A stretch of DNA of 64,000 nt from Nostoc flagelliforme FACHB-838 (GTDB lineage Bacteria > Cyanobacteriota > Cyanobacteriia > Cyanobacteriales > Nostocaceae). This document shows positions 35,761 through 44,995 of the stretch, piece after piece. The notes beneath the pieces were generated by a model. It was not told the DNA's origin and searched no databases. It saw only the letters and a program-made list of their open reading frames with translations. The stretch is taken from the NCBI RefSeq assembly GCF_014698065.1, contig NZ_JACJSI010000022.1, forward strand, positions 1-64,000. Reading direction: 5' to 3'. The position numbers were made by a program, and so were the translations under genes. Each line of letters starts with the position of its first letter. The stretch's first letter is position 1.

Positions 35761-37146
35761 GTGAAAGACTTGCTCCGCCTGGATATTTTATCGCTGCTTA
35801 CAGCTTATCGAACCGCTCAGTTGCAACCAACGGATGTCATTGAGTCAGTTTATCGCCGGATTGCCGCACGCGGAAACGATGCTGTCTGGATTCATTTATT
35901 ACCACAAGCACAGGCGATCGCTCAAGCTCAAGCCCTCGCTGGCAGGAATATCGATGAATTGCCTCTTTACGGCATCCCTTTCGCTGTGAAAGATAACATC
36001 GATGTGGCAAAAATGCCTACGACTGCTGGCTGTCCAGCTTACAGCTACATCCCCGAAAAAACGGCAACGGTAGTTGATCGCTTGCTTCAAGCCGGGGCAA
36101 TTTTAATCGGCAAAACCAATCTCGATCAGTTTGCCACGGGGTTAGTCGGGGTGCGATCGCCTTATGGAGCCTGTAGCAGTGTTTTCCATGAAGATTATAT
36201 TTCTGGTGGCTCTAGTTCTGGTTCCGCCGTGGCCGTGGCAGGGGGGCTGGTGAGCTTTTCACTAGGAACTGATACAGCAGGTTCTGGACGAGTCCCAGCG
36301 GCATTTAACAATATTGTCGGACTCAAACCTACCAGAGGTGTATTAAGTACTTCCGGCGTAGTGCCTGCCTGTCGATCGCTCGATTGCGTTTCTATTTTCA
36401 CATTGAATTGCCAAGATGCTGAAATCCTCTGGCAAGTTGCCAGTGGCTTTGATGTCTGCGATAGTTATTCCCGCCAAGTTCCAGCAGAAACCGCAGCAAT
36501 TCCATCATCTTTTTCTTTTGGAGTACCCAAGACAGATCAATTGCAGTTTTTTGGTGATGCAGCCGCAGCAGATTTGTATCAGCAAGGATTACAGCGGTTA
36601 AAGGCGATCGGTGGGAATCCTGTTGAAATTGATTTTCAGCCCTTCCACCAAGCCGCTAATTTGCTCTACTCTGGTGCTTGGGTAGCAGAACGACTCGCCG
36701 CTATCCAACCGTTCTTTGAAACTCAAGCTGATGCTATTCATCCGGTTGTGCGCCAAATTATTAGCAATGGTTTACGCTACACAGCGGTAGATACTTTCAA
36801 GGGTTTTTACGCTTTAGAAGCACTAAAGCAGGAAGCATCACAGCAGTGGCAAAAAGTCAATATTCTGGCATTGCCTACCACCGGAACTATCTACACCAAA
36901 GCGGAAGTAGAAGCCGAGCCGATCGCTCTCAACACGAACCTAGGTTACTACACCAATTTCGTGAACTTGATGGACTTGTGCGCGATCGCTCTTCCCTGTG
37001 GCTTCCGTGCCAATGGTTTACCCGCTGGCATCACTTTAATCGGGCAAGCGTTTCAAGATGTGGCACTGTGTCAATTAGGTGGCTTGTATCACCATCAAAT
37101 GGGCGATACTTCTGGTAAAACAACTGCTGTGAGGATTTCTGCATGA
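35761..37146 (+). CDS. atzF: Allophanate hydrolase-type amidase (N-terminal part)
   Basis: A 461-aa amidase-signature enzyme closest to AtzF/allophanate hydrolase, which cleaves allophanate to ammonia and CO2. The catalytic Lys is in PFAVKDNIDV, the cis-Ser in GGSSSGSAVAVAGG, and the nucleophilic Ser in GTDTAGSGRVPAAFNNI. The early part, LTAYRTAQLQPTDVIESVYR, fits the family. The start is GTG at 35761. In most bacteria this domain is fused to the C-terminal domain found here as the next gene, with a 4-base overlap. No urea carboxylase is nearby. Confidence 0.82.
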   Translation: MKDLLRLDILSLLTAYRTAQLQPTDVIESVYRRIAARGNDAVWIHLLPQAQAIAQAQALAGRNIDELPLYGIPFAVKDNIDVAKMPTTAGCPAYSYIPEKTATVVDRLLQAGAILIGKTNLDQFATGLVGVRSPYGACSSVFHEDYISGGSSSGSAVAVAGGLVSFSLGTDTAGSGRVPAAFNNIVGLKPTRGVLSTSGVVPACRSLDCVSIFTLNCQDAEILWQVASGFDVCDSYSRQVPAETAAIPSSFSFGVPKTDQLQFFGDAAAADLYQQGLQRLKAIGGNPVEIDFQPFHQAANLLYSGAWVAERLAAIQPFFETQADAIHPVVRQIISNGLRYTAVDTFKGFYALEALKQEASQQWQKVNILALPTTGTIYTKAEVEAEPIALNTNLGYYTNFVNLMDLCAIALPCGFRANGLPAGITLIGQAFQDVALCQLGGLYHHQMGDTSGKTTAVRISA

Positions 37147-37562
37147 CAACCGCATCCACCAATATGATTGCTCTTGCTGTTGTTGGCGCTCATCTCACTG
37201 GGCAACCCTTGAACTATCAACTGCAAGAGCGTCATGCTACCTTACTGAAAACTTGCGAAACCGCTCCTACCTATCGCTTCTACGCCCTTGCCAATACCCA
37301 ACCTGCCAAACCTGGATTAGTTAAAGTTCTCGATGGTTCTGGGGTAGGGATTGAAGTAGAAGTTTGGCAACTGAGTGCAGAAGGCTTTGGTACTTTTGTC
37401 GCCGCAGTACCACCGCCCTTAGTGATTGGCACTTTAGACTTGGAAGACGGTTCCTCAGTCAAAGGATTTTTATGTGAACCTTATGTAATTGCCGATGCAC
37501 AAGATATTTCCCAGTATGGCGGCTGGCGCAATTATCTTGCTAGTTCGGGTAAGACTAGCTAG
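37143..37562 (+). CDS. Allophanate hydrolase C-terminal domain as a separate protein
   Basis: A 139-aa protein equal to the C-terminal domain of AtzF-type enzymes, which has a gamma-glutamylcyclotransferase-like fold. It shows IALAVVGAHLTGQPLNYQL, LKTCETAPTYRFYAL, KPGLVKVLDGSGVGIEVEVW, and FLCEPYVIADAQDISQYGGW. The ATG overlaps the stop of the amidase gene (ATGA), so the two are translationally coupled and probably form one complex. This is a split version of the usual single polypeptide. Confidence 0.8.
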   Translation: MTTASTNMIALAVVGAHLTGQPLNYQLQERHATLLKTCETAPTYRFYALANTQPAKPGLVKVLDGSGVGIEVEVWQLSAEGFGTFVAAVPPPLVIGTLDLEDGSSVKGFLCEPYVIADAQDISQYGGWRNYLASSGKTS

Positions 37563-37720
37563 ATAAGACCTCTTGCAAAAGTGCTTTTTGCAAGAGGGGG
37601 AAAAGGGAAAAGATTAAAGGGGAAGGGGACAATACAGAACTTTTTTCCCCGCCCCTTATCCCCAGAGGGGGCCCCACCTTCCCCTTTTCCCTACTTATGC
37701 AAGAAGTCTATAGAGGGGAA

Positions 37721-38821
37721 CTACTTTGAGAGTTCTGGGGTGAGCATAATTTGGGTTTCACCAACGCGATTATATACAGGTTTAGACCAGCGATCAACTA
37801 CTTTGCCCAGAACTGACATATCTTGAACTAAGCGGTCAAACTTATCAGGGGTGAGAGATTGGGGGCCATCGGATAAAGCTTTTGCTGGATTGGGGTGAAC
37901 TTCAATCATTAAGGAATCTGTACCAGCTGCGATCGCAGCCATTGCCATCGATGGAACATATTCAGACCTACCCGTACCATGACTAGGATCAATCATGATC
38001 GGTAAATGGGTAAGCGATCGCAACACCGGAAGCACCGATAAATCTAAAGTATTCCGAGCATATTTGCCATCAAAGGTTCTAATTCCCCGTTCACAAAGAA
38101 TCACATTGGGATTTCCAGATGCCAAAATATATTCTGCCGCCATCAACCACTCGTCAATTGTGGCAGACATCCCCCGCTTCAGCAGCACTGGTTTATCTTG
38201 AGCGCCTACCTTTTTGAGCAGTGAAAAGTTGTGCATATTTCGCGCTCCGATTTGGATTATGTCAGCTGTTCTCGCCACTGCTGATAAATCGGCAGCATCC
38301 ATGAGTTCTGTGACGATACCCAAACCAGTAGCTTCCCGCGCTGCTGCTAACAAATCTAAAGCGCTTTCGCCATAACCTTGAAAGGCATAAGGTGAGGTGC
38401 GGGGTTTGTAAGCTCCGCCACGTAGAAACTGCGCTCCTGCTGCCTTCACGCGTTTTGCTGTTTCGACAATCATCGCTTCATTTTCAACGGAACAAGGCCC
38501 GGCTACTACTACGATTGGATGATTTTCGCCGAAATAGACATCACCATTAGGTGTTGGTACAACAACTTCGCTGGCTTCTCCATGTCGGAATTCTCGACTT
38601 ACGCGCTTGAAAGGTTGTTGCACTCGTAATACTTGTTCAATCCAAGGGCTGAACTCTTGAACCTGTAATTTATCGATGCTAATGGTATCACCAATTAGCC
38701 CCAGCACAACTTTATGAGTGCCAACGCTTTTTTCTACCGTGACTCCCCAAGTCTCACTCACTTCTTGGCTGATGCGAGTAATTTCTTCAACAGGCGTACC
38801 GCTCTTAAGTATGATAATCAT
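37721..38821 (-). CDS. aroG: 3-deoxy-7-phosphoheptulonate (DAHP) synthase
   Basis: A 366-aa type I-beta DAHP synthase that joins phosphoenolpyruvate and erythrose-4-phosphate, the entry step to aromatic amino acids. The N-terminal ferredoxin-like regulatory domain (IILKSGTPVEEITRISQEV, about residues 1-70) precedes the barrel with VVAGPCSVENEAMI, RGGAYKPRTSPYAFQG, IQIGARNMHNFSLLK and MIDPSHGTGRSEYV. It is the last gene of the scytonemin cluster on the minus strand, supplying precursor. Paralogous to the housekeeping enzyme presumably located elsewhere; that is inference. Confidence 0.93.
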   Translation of the reverse strand: MIIILKSGTPVEEITRISQEVSETWGVTVEKSVGTHKVVLGLIGDTISIDKLQVQEFSPWIEQVLRVQQPFKRVSREFRHGEASEVVVPTPNGDVYFGENHPIVVVAGPCSVENEAMIVETAKRVKAAGAQFLRGGAYKPRTSPYAFQGYGESALDLLAAAREATGLGIVTELMDAADLSAVARTADIIQIGARNMHNFSLLKKVGAQDKPVLLKRGMSATIDEWLMAAEYILASGNPNVILCERGIRTFDGKYARNTLDLSVLPVLRSLTHLPIMIDPSHGTGRSEYVPSMAMAAIAAGTDSLMIEVHPNPAKALSDGPQSLTPDKFDRLVQDMSVLGKVVDRWSKPVYNRVGETQIMLTPELSK

Positions 38822-38902
38822 CTATTTTCCTTCCGTATAGTTTTTGGGTGTAATACAGTCCGTTCGTAGGGACACAGCATTGCTGTGCCCTTACCTTGGG
38901 AA

Positions 38903-39994
38903 TTAGTGCAAAAATTCAGCAAGTTGCTCTAGTTTTGTCCAAGCCGCGCCGCTTTGCAGAATTTCCTTGGCAAGGGCAATACCTTTAACACAACCTACTA
39001 AAACATCAGTTTCCCCATCAATGGCTTCACCAACTTGCAACGCGAGAGCTGTATTTAAAGCAACTACATCCTGCTGCGCTTGAGTGCCTTTACCTTGGAG
39101 AACTGCCTTCAATATCTCGGCATTTTCTTCGACATCTCCACCGCACAAAGCCGCAGTTGGTGCAAAACTCAAACCAAGTTCTTGAGGATTGAGGGTTAGA
39201 GAACGGACTTTTTTATTTTGGAGTACAGCTAAGTCAGTAACATCTGCCAAACCAGCTTCATCTAAACGTTCCCGTCCGTGGAGGGCGATCGCTTGCTGAC
39301 ATCCCAGTTGGGATAAAGCTTGAACAATCTCCTCTAGTAAAAGCGGATCGTTGACACCAATAATTTGCCCTGTCGGTCGCATGGGATTTACTAGCGGGCC
39401 GAGCAAGTTAAAAACAGTCCGCACCTTCAAAGTTTTTCGCAAAGTAGCGATCGCTTTAAGTGCAGGATGCCAGCCGGGAGCAAACAAAAAGGTGATTCCG
39501 ACTTCACCTACTGCGGCTTGCACTTTCTCAGGAGTGGCGTTGAGATTTATACCCAAAGCTTCCAACACATCAGCCGAACCAGTTTTGCTGGATGCGGAAC
39601 GATTGCCATGTTTGGCAACTTTTACCCCGGCGGCGGCGGCAACAAAGGCGACAGCAGTGGAAATATTAAAGGTTGAAGCGCCATCTCCACCAGTTCCGCA
39701 GGTGTCTATTAGGGGAGTTAGGGATTGGGTACTAGGGATTGGGGATTGGGATTGTAAGACGCTAGCCATCCCGACTAATTCTTGGGCAGATACGCCTTTA
39801 GCTTGGATTGCGGCTAAAATCGCTCCTGAGAGGACATCAGGAATGGCATCTGTGAGCCAACCTTGCATCAGATCCGCAGCTTGGGAAACCGTCAAAGATT
39901 GCCGAGCAAACAACTGTTGCAATAATTCTGGCCAGTTGTATAACTCAGAAGTGACAGGGATGTTGTCAAGTGGGGTTTTAGTTACAGCTATCAT
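38903..39994 (-). CDS. trpD: Anthranilate phosphoribosyltransferase
   Basis: A 363-aa enzyme that transfers phosphoribose to anthranilate in tryptophan synthesis. Diagnostic motifs: [20 protein letters not shown] (PRPP-binding glycine loop), [20 protein letters not shown], and [20 protein letters not shown]. The N-terminal helical domain has [20 protein letters not shown]. In the scytonemin cluster it feeds the tryptophan branch. A short repeat-rich gap (89 bp) separates it from trpB upstream and 81 bp from aroG downstream. Confidence 0.94.
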   Translation of the reverse strand: MIAVTKTPLDNIPVTSELYNWPELLQQLFARQSLTVSQAADLMQGWLTDAIPDVLSGAILAAIQAKGVSAQELVGMASVLQSQSPIPSTQSLTPLIDTCGTGGDGASTFNISTAVAFVAAAAGVKVAKHGNRSASSKTGSADVLEALGINLNATPEKVQAAVGEVGITFLFAPGWHPALKAIATLRKTLKVRTVFNLLGPLVNPMRPTGQIIGVNDPLLLEEIVQALSQLGCQQAIALHGRERLDEAGLADVTDLAVLQNKKVRSLTLNPQELGLSFAPTAALCGGDVEENAEILKAVLQGKGTQAQQDVVALNTALALQVGEAIDGETDVLVGCVKGIALAKEILQSGAAWTKLEQLAEFLH

Positions 39995-40002
39995 AATTTG
40001 TC

Positions 40003-40070
40003 GTTAGTCATTGGTCATTAGTCATCAGTCATTAGTCATTCACGAAGGACAAATGACTAATGACTAATGA
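40003..40070. repeat. gtcattagtcatt inverted/tandem repeat
   Basis: Several tagtcatt units followed by atgactaatgactaatgac, able to fold into a hairpin between trpB and trpD. The same heptamer-type repeat forms the 3' end of the trpE-G gene at 44996-45020. Confidence 0.65.
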
Positions 40071-40083
40071 CAAGAAGAGAAAA

Positions 40084-41325
40084 TTAAGGAATCAGGACTT
40101 TGGCAACGGTTTGCACATCTTTGTCACCTCTGCCGGAACAGTTGATGACGATGCGGGGGTTGCCTTCTAATTGAGGACAAAGGGTTTCGAGATATGCGAT
40201 CGCATGAGCAGTTTCTAAGGCTGGGATAATCCCTTCTAGTTGCGAAAGCCTTTGGAATGCTTCTAAAGCCTGTTTATCGGTAACACTGTAATATTCGGCG
40301 CGACCAAGATCCTTTAAATAACTATGCTCAGGGCCAACGCCGGGATAGTCTAATCCGGCGCTAATTGAATGGGCTTCGATGACTTGACCATCATCATCTT
40401 GCAGTAAATAGCTCATTGCACCGTGTAACACACCTATTTTTCCTTTTGTCAAGGTAGCGGCGTGTTTTTCTGTATCTACACCTTCACCCGCCGCTTCTAC
40501 TCCGATTAGGCGCACCGAAGGTTCATGCGTAAACTCATGAAATAAGCCGATCGCATTGGAACCTCCACCCACGCAAGCCAGTAGAATATCTGGTAATCCT
40601 CCCCATTTCTCCTGAGCTTGAGTGCGAGTTTCTACACCAATTATCGCGTGGAAGTCACGGACAATCATTGGGTAGGGATGGGGCCCAGCAACAGAACCGA
40701 GGATGTAATGGGTTGTTTCTACATTTGTCACCCAATCCCGAATTGCTTCAGAAGTTGCATCCTTGAGAGTTCCCGTACCTGCCTCAACTGGACGAACTTC
40801 TGCCCCCATTAATTTCATGCGGAACACGTTCAAGGATTGGCGTTCCATATCCTGAACGCCCATGTAAATTACACATTTCAAACCAAACCTAGCACATACA
40901 GTTGCAGTTGCTACGCCGTGTTGTCCTGCACCTGTCTCTGCAATCACCCGTTGCTTGCCCATGCGTTTCGCTAGCAAAACCTGAGCCAAGGCATTATTAA
41001 TTTTGTGAGCGCCTGTATGATTTAAATCTTCGCGCTTTAAATAAATTTGCGGCCCTGTGCCATCTGGTCTAGCGTAGTTTGTTGTCAAACGTTCAGCAAA
41101 ATATAATGGGCTGGGTCGTCCTACATAATCGCGCAGTAAGTTTTGCAGTTCCGCTTGGAAACTCGGCTCGTTGCAATATTGATTAAATGCCGCTTCCAAT
41201 TCACTTAATGCAGGCATTAAGGTTTCGGGGACGTACTTACCACCGAATTTTCCAAACCTGCCTAAAAGGTCAGGTAGCACAGATGTAGTTGAAATCGTAG
41301 CGTTGATATCTTGGATGCTTACCAC
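40084..41325 (-). CDS. trpB: Tryptophan synthase beta chain
   Basis: A 413-aa PLP enzyme that condenses indole with serine. The PLP lysine is in [18 protein letters not shown], with [33 protein letters not shown], and the phosphate-binding loop [36 protein letters not shown] closes the fold. It is intact and typical (TrpB1 type). Within the scytonemin cluster it acts with trpA at 42779. The tyrosinase gene lies between the two. Confidence 0.95.
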   Translation of the reverse strand: MVSIQDINATISTTSVLPDLLGRFGKFGGKYVPETLMPALSELEAAFNQYCNEPSFQAELQNLLRDYVGRPSPLYFAERLTTNYARPDGTGPQIYLKREDLNHTGAHKINNALAQVLLAKRMGKQRVIAETGAGQHGVATATVCARFGLKCVIYMGVQDMERQSLNVFRMKLMGAEVRPVEAGTGTLKDATSEAIRDWVTNVETTHYILGSVAGPHPYPMIVRDFHAIIGVETRTQAQEKWGGLPDILLACVGGGSNAIGLFHEFTHEPSVRLIGVEAAGEGVDTEKHAATLTKGKIGVLHGAMSYLLQDDDGQVIEAHSISAGLDYPGVGPEHSYLKDLGRAEYYSVTDKQALEAFQRLSQLEGIIPALETAHAIAYLETLCPQLEGNPRIVINCSGRGDKDVQTVAKVLIP

Positions 41326-41374
41326 AGTTGAAAATCCTTTATGTTCAAGTATTGTTTACTTTCGTTCTAACTTT

Positions 41375-42619
41375 TTAGAACTTCTGCCACAGATAAGATT
41401 CTTTTCGCGCTTCCTTTGCACGGGTTTCGTAGGTATAGCCCAATTCCCTGTGATTCAAAACGTCTATAGGGCGCACCAAATCTTTAGAGTCAAAATTTGG
41501 CAATAGCGATAGTAAATCTCCTAACGCTGTAGCTTTGGGGGTAGACATACCGCCGTCCCAAGGCCACATTAGGTCTTTAAGATTGTGTCCATTAGGCTGA
41601 CCATCAGCAGGATAAAAATCGCTACCTTTATGACCATTTTCTTGCCATTCAGCCCAGAGGCGGTCTGCGTTCGCATGATGTAACCAAAACACTGGGTCAT
41701 AAGGCGAACTTGGTATATTGCTCATGGTACCCAAGCCCTTAAACTTTACGGGTATTGTGCTTGCGTCTATCTGTACCCCACCAACTAAACCATGAATGTA
41801 GTTGTGTATGAATCCTCCTGGAGTGACTTTACCTTGCTCATCTACAGAGATAAATCCTTCCAAAGCAGGGCGAAATAGAGAATAGTCATTAAGAGCCAAG
41901 GCACGCTCAATATCTTTTTTGGGGACAGGGTAATCGGTGGCAGGAGGTAGTTTTAGAAAGCGGACAAGTGATGTACCTAATGATGTGTTGGTATCTGGGT
42001 CAATGTTTAATGCTGGATTCATAACCCAGCCATTTGCAGCCGAAAAAGCGCCAGGTACAGGCCCGCCTGTAAAGTTTCCCTGATTGGGAATTTTGATGGT
42101 TACTCCTTGACCGTTAGAACCAAGAAAGTCATCGTTAAAAATTACATCAAGTGCTTTGGCATCTGTCCAATCCCAGTATGGGAGAGTAACATTTGGGTCT
42201 ACTGCTTGCAGTGCTTGTTCAAATCTGCGAATATATTCTCGATGCCAAGGGAAAAATGCAGCATTTTCATGAGCCAATTCTTGAACGGAACCATTGGAAT
42301 GTCCTTCATGGTTATGAATCAAGCGTGTTGCCCCTATATGTATGGCAACGAATTGGTCGTAGATACTGAGCTTGCTACCTGCGGGGATTACAGTTTTTAA
42401 GGTTTTGATCGCTTTGACGAAGGCTGTTTTCTCTGCTGATGTTAGGTCAGTTACGTTCTTCCTTACAGTTGGGCGAGCGTATTGTCCAACATTGTGATTC
42501 CAATTGTATTTGTATTGTTTGTGGTCAATGCGATCGTGGGCGAAGACTGTAATAGCACAGGCGCTAACTAGAAGTACGCTATAAATTAATATTTTGAGAG
42601 ATTTCAGCAGGGATTTCAT
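41375..42619 (-). CDS. tyrP: Tyrosinase-like copper protein, exported
   Basis: A 414-aa protein with an N-terminal signal segment (ILIYSVLLVSACAITVFA) and the tyrosinase fold. Copper A site: HIGATRLIHNHEGH and HENAAFFPWHREYIRRFE. Copper B site: HNYIHGLVGG and DPVFWLHHANADRLWAEW. All expected His residues appear present. Start at the ATG at 42619 before the signal peptide; the longer frame starts in repeat DNA. It is the cluster's tyrosinase, suspected of oxidising scytonemin precursors in the periplasm, but its need has not been shown here. Unlike its neighbours it is not an amino-acid biosynthesis gene. Confidence 0.9.
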   Translation of the reverse strand: MKSLLKSLKILIYSVLLVSACAITVFAHDRIDHKQYKYNWNHNVGQYARPTVRKNVTDLTSAEKTAFVKAIKTLKTVIPAGSKLSIYDQFVAIHIGATRLIHNHEGHSNGSVQELAHENAAFFPWHREYIRRFEQALQAVDPNVTLPYWDWTDAKALDVIFNDDFLGSNGQGVTIKIPNQGNFTGGPVPGAFSAANGWVMNPALNIDPDTNTSLGTSLVRFLKLPPATDYPVPKKDIERALALNDYSLFRPALEGFISVDEQGKVTPGGFIHNYIHGLVGGVQIDASTIPVKFKGLGTMSNIPSSPYDPVFWLHHANADRLWAEWQENGHKGSDFYPADGQPNGHNLKDLMWPWDGGMSTPKATALGDLLSLLPNFDSKDLVRPIDVLNHRELGYTYETRAKEARKESYLWQKF

Positions 42620-42649
42620 GGCCAAGATTTCCTTTGTATTTCTTCCTTT

Positions 42650-42712
42650 GCGATCTTTGCGACGGCAGTCGCTCATGGGGGATACCCCCAAGACCGCGCT
42701 GCCTCCCCTTTG
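42650..42712. repeat. Dispersed hairpin element before tyrosinase gene
   Basis: The block cggcagtcgctcatggggga / tacccccaagaccgcgctgc is closely related to the inner part of the element at 8757-8913. It is followed at 42735-42775 by the common intergenic aaccacagaggcgcagagaa repeat. It sits between the tyrosinase and trpA genes. Confidence 0.6.
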
Positions 42713-42778
42713 CGGTTGGCTATTCTTTGTCGAACCACAGAGGCGCAGAGAACGCAGAGAGAGAAAAAAGAGAGCTTT

Positions 42779-43606
42779 TTATTTTGCGGAACCAACTTGT
42801 TGCAGGGATACTTGAGTAATGGCTGTTTTAAGTTCTTTACAGAGTTGTTCTACAGCTTGCAATCTTTGGGTTGGGCTACCTTCAGCTAACCTTTTAACGA
42901 AGGCACTACCAACAATTACCGCGTCTGCACCCCATTCCATTACTTGATGTGCTTGTTCTGGGCCGGAGATGCCAAAACCAACGCCGATGGGTTTATCGGT
43001 GACGCTTCGCAAATCTGTAATTAAATGCTTTACGCGGTCTTGGATTTGAGCGCGGATACCTGTAACACCTGTAACGCTTACTAGGTAGATAAAACCCTGA
43101 GATTGACGAGCGATCGCTTCAATCCTATCTTGAGAACTGGTAGGAGCTACGAGTAAAATTACCTCAATTCCGTAAGATGCAGCAGTTTGGATTAGTTCTT
43201 CTGCTTCTTCTAAGGGTAAGTCTGGCACTACTAAGCCTCGGACGCCAGCAGCAGCAATTTTTCCTAAAAATGGCTTAATACCTCGGTGTAAAATGGGATT
43301 GTAATAAGTAAATAAAATGATCGGCGCTTTTATGTTAGGACTCACCACCTGTAACATCTCTAGCACTTGCTCTAATTTCGTGCCTTTTTGCAGAGCGCGG
43401 GTTGCTGCTGCTTGAATTACAGGCCCATCTGCGAGAGGATCGGAGTAGGGAATACCCAACTCGATAAAGTCTGCACCGTTGCGATCTAAAATGCGTAAAG
43501 CTTCGGCAGTGGTTTCTAAGTTAGGATCGCCTGCTGTGATAAAGGGGATCAAAGCACACTGTTGGCGATCGCGTAAAGTTTGAAAGGAAGCAGAGATAGA
43601 AGTCAT
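42779..43606 (-). CDS. trpA: Tryptophan synthase alpha chain
   Basis: A 275-aa TIM-barrel that releases indole from indole-3-glycerol phosphate. [20 protein letters not shown] carries the catalytic Asp, and the N-terminal [20 protein letters not shown] the catalytic Glu region. Further marks are [33 protein letters not shown] and [13 protein letters not shown]. Normal length. It works with TrpB encoded at 40084; the two are separated by the tyrosinase gene in this cluster. Confidence 0.94.
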   Translation of the reverse strand: MTSISASFQTLRDRQQCALIPFITAGDPNLETTAEALRILDRNGADFIELGIPYSDPLADGPVIQAAATRALQKGTKLEQVLEMLQVVSPNIKAPIILFTYYNPILHRGIKPFLGKIAAAGVRGLVVPDLPLEEAEELIQTAASYGIEVILLVAPTSSQDRIEAIARQSQGFIYLVSVTGVTGIRAQIQDRVKHLITDLRSVTDKPIGVGFGISGPEQAHQVMEWGADAVIVGSAFVKRLAEGSPTQRLQAVEQLCKELKTAITQVSLQQVGSAK

Positions 43607-43689
43607 ATTGAAATATAGTTAATGATTGGTTAATAGTTTTGGAATAATTAACACTTACCAATTAGTGATGTCCACACTAAGTTTTTGGT

Positions 43690-43907
43690 TAACGAGCCTT
43701 TTAGCTCCGTGAATGAGGCTTTTATCTCCGTTAACGAGCCTTTTAGCTCCGTGAATGAGGCTTTTATCTCCGTTAACGAGCCTTTTAGCTCCGTGAATGA
43801 GGCTTTTATCTCCGTCAACGAGTCTTTTAGCTCCGTGAATGAGGCTTTTATCTCCGTTAACGAGCCTTTTAGCTCCGTGAATGAGGCTTTTATCTCCGTT
43901 AACGAGT
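43690..43907. repeat. 21/42-bp tandem repeat between trpC and trpA
   Basis: About ten 21-bp half-units alternating between gagccttttagctccgtgaa(t) and gaggcttttatctccgttaa(c), giving a 42-bp higher-order period. One half-unit carries caacgagtc instead of taacgagcc. Both strands read open through the array, encoding periodic peptides (SVNEPFSSVNEAFI on plus), but length multiple of three explains this. I regard it as non-coding. Confidence 0.9.
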
Positions 43908-43958
43908 ATTAGAGCTTCACTTTTTGAAGGTGGGATATAGCGCTTTTCGCTTGGATGC

Positions 43959-44062
43959 AATACAGTCTAACCTCTCTCCAAACCTCTCTCCTAAAAGGAG
44001 AGAGGCTTTGAATCTTACTCCCCAACGCTAGCTCTTAAGGGGCTGGGGGTTAGGTCTGTATT
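43959..44062. repeat. MITE-like element next to trpC stop
   Basis: A 104-bp element with imperfect terminal inverted repeats (aatacagtctaacc ... ggttaggtctgtatt) and an internal hairpin (cctctctccta / aaggagagagg). It ends directly at the trpC stop codon. A part (ccagccccttnn...gcgttgg) recurs inverted at 24595-24630, showing that it is a dispersed family. Confidence 0.6.
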
Positions 44063-44890
44063 CTAAAAAAGGCTCAAAAGACTGCGTACACCTTGCTCTA
44101 CATCGCTTTGTTTAACTAAAGACTCTCCAATTAAAACTGCACGCGCCCCAGCTTCAGCCACAAAAGATAAATCAGCAGGTGTATACAGTCCAGACTCGCT
44201 GACGACAGTGATATCCAAACTTTGTAATTGTTGTTGACGCTCTGCTAAAAGTTGCTGTGTTGTTCTTAAATCAAGGGTAAAATCTTCTAAATTGCGATTG
44301 TTGATTCCGACTAGATGTAAGTCCTCAAGTTTTAGCACCCGATCCAGTTCCGCCAAGGTATGAACTTCCACCAGCGCAGTCATCCCCAAATCATGAATCA
44401 CTCGCAAAAAATCTTGGAGTTCTCGATCTGATAAAATGGCGGCAATCAATAATACTGCATCTGCGCCTGCTGTCCGTGCTAAATAAATTTGATAACGGTC
44501 AATGATGAACTCCTTGCAGAGTAGGGGTAATGCAACTTGCTTACGCACTCTCCGCAAATTATCAAAACCACCCTGAAAGAACTTTTGGTCAGTCAGGACT
44601 GATAAACAAGCTGCACCACCCCGTTCATAAGCTTGAGCGATCGCTACTGGGTCAAAATCTGCACGGATAATCCCACGGCTAGGTGATGCTTTTTTAACCT
44701 CGGCAATTAAGCTCGGTTGGTGAGGATTTTTTTGTAAGGCAGTCAAGAAATTTCGCACAGTCGGGGCTGCATTTAACTGTTTTCGCAAGGAGGCTAAAGG
44801 CAGTTCTTGCTGCATTTGGGCAACTTCTTGCCTCTTATGCGACACAATTTCTTCAAGAATATGGCGGGAAGTGGTAACTTGGTTAGTCAT
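44063..44890 (-). CDS. trpC: Indole-3-glycerol phosphate synthase
   Basis: A 275-aa TIM-barrel enzyme. Motifs: [20 protein letters not shown] (catalytic Lys and phosphate binding), [36 protein letters not shown] with the second catalytic Lys and Glu, [18 protein letters not shown], and [20 protein letters not shown]. It lies downstream of trpE-G in the scytonemin cluster and supplies IGP to TrpA/TrpB. The last residues abut the MITE-like element. Confidence 0.94.
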   Translation of the reverse strand: MTNQVTTSRHILEEIVSHKRQEVAQMQQELPLASLRKQLNAAPTVRNFLTALQKNPHQPSLIAEVKKASPSRGIIRADFDPVAIAQAYERGGAACLSVLTDQKFFQGGFDNLRRVRKQVALPLLCKEFIIDRYQIYLARTAGADAVLLIAAILSDRELQDFLRVIHDLGMTALVEVHTLAELDRVLKLEDLHLVGINNRNLEDFTLDLRTTQQLLAERQQQLQSLDITVVSESGLYTPADLSFVAEAGARAVLIGESLVKQSDVEQGVRSLLSLF

Positions 44891-44995
44891 AAATTGCTAG
44901 GGGGAGTGGGGAGTAAGAATTTTAGATTTTAGATTTTGGATTAACAATTTTAGATTAAAATTTAGTCCAAAATCTAAAATTGAATTGCCCAATGA

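Noticed and set aside
43690..43907. CRISPR-like array
   Set aside because: The units are contiguous 21/42-mers without unique spacers, and no cas genes are nearby.
43655..43960. 101-codon repetitive frame on minus and 75-codon frame on plus
   Set aside because: Openness is explained by a 21/42-bp repeat with no stop in the unit; no start signal and no signal peptide.
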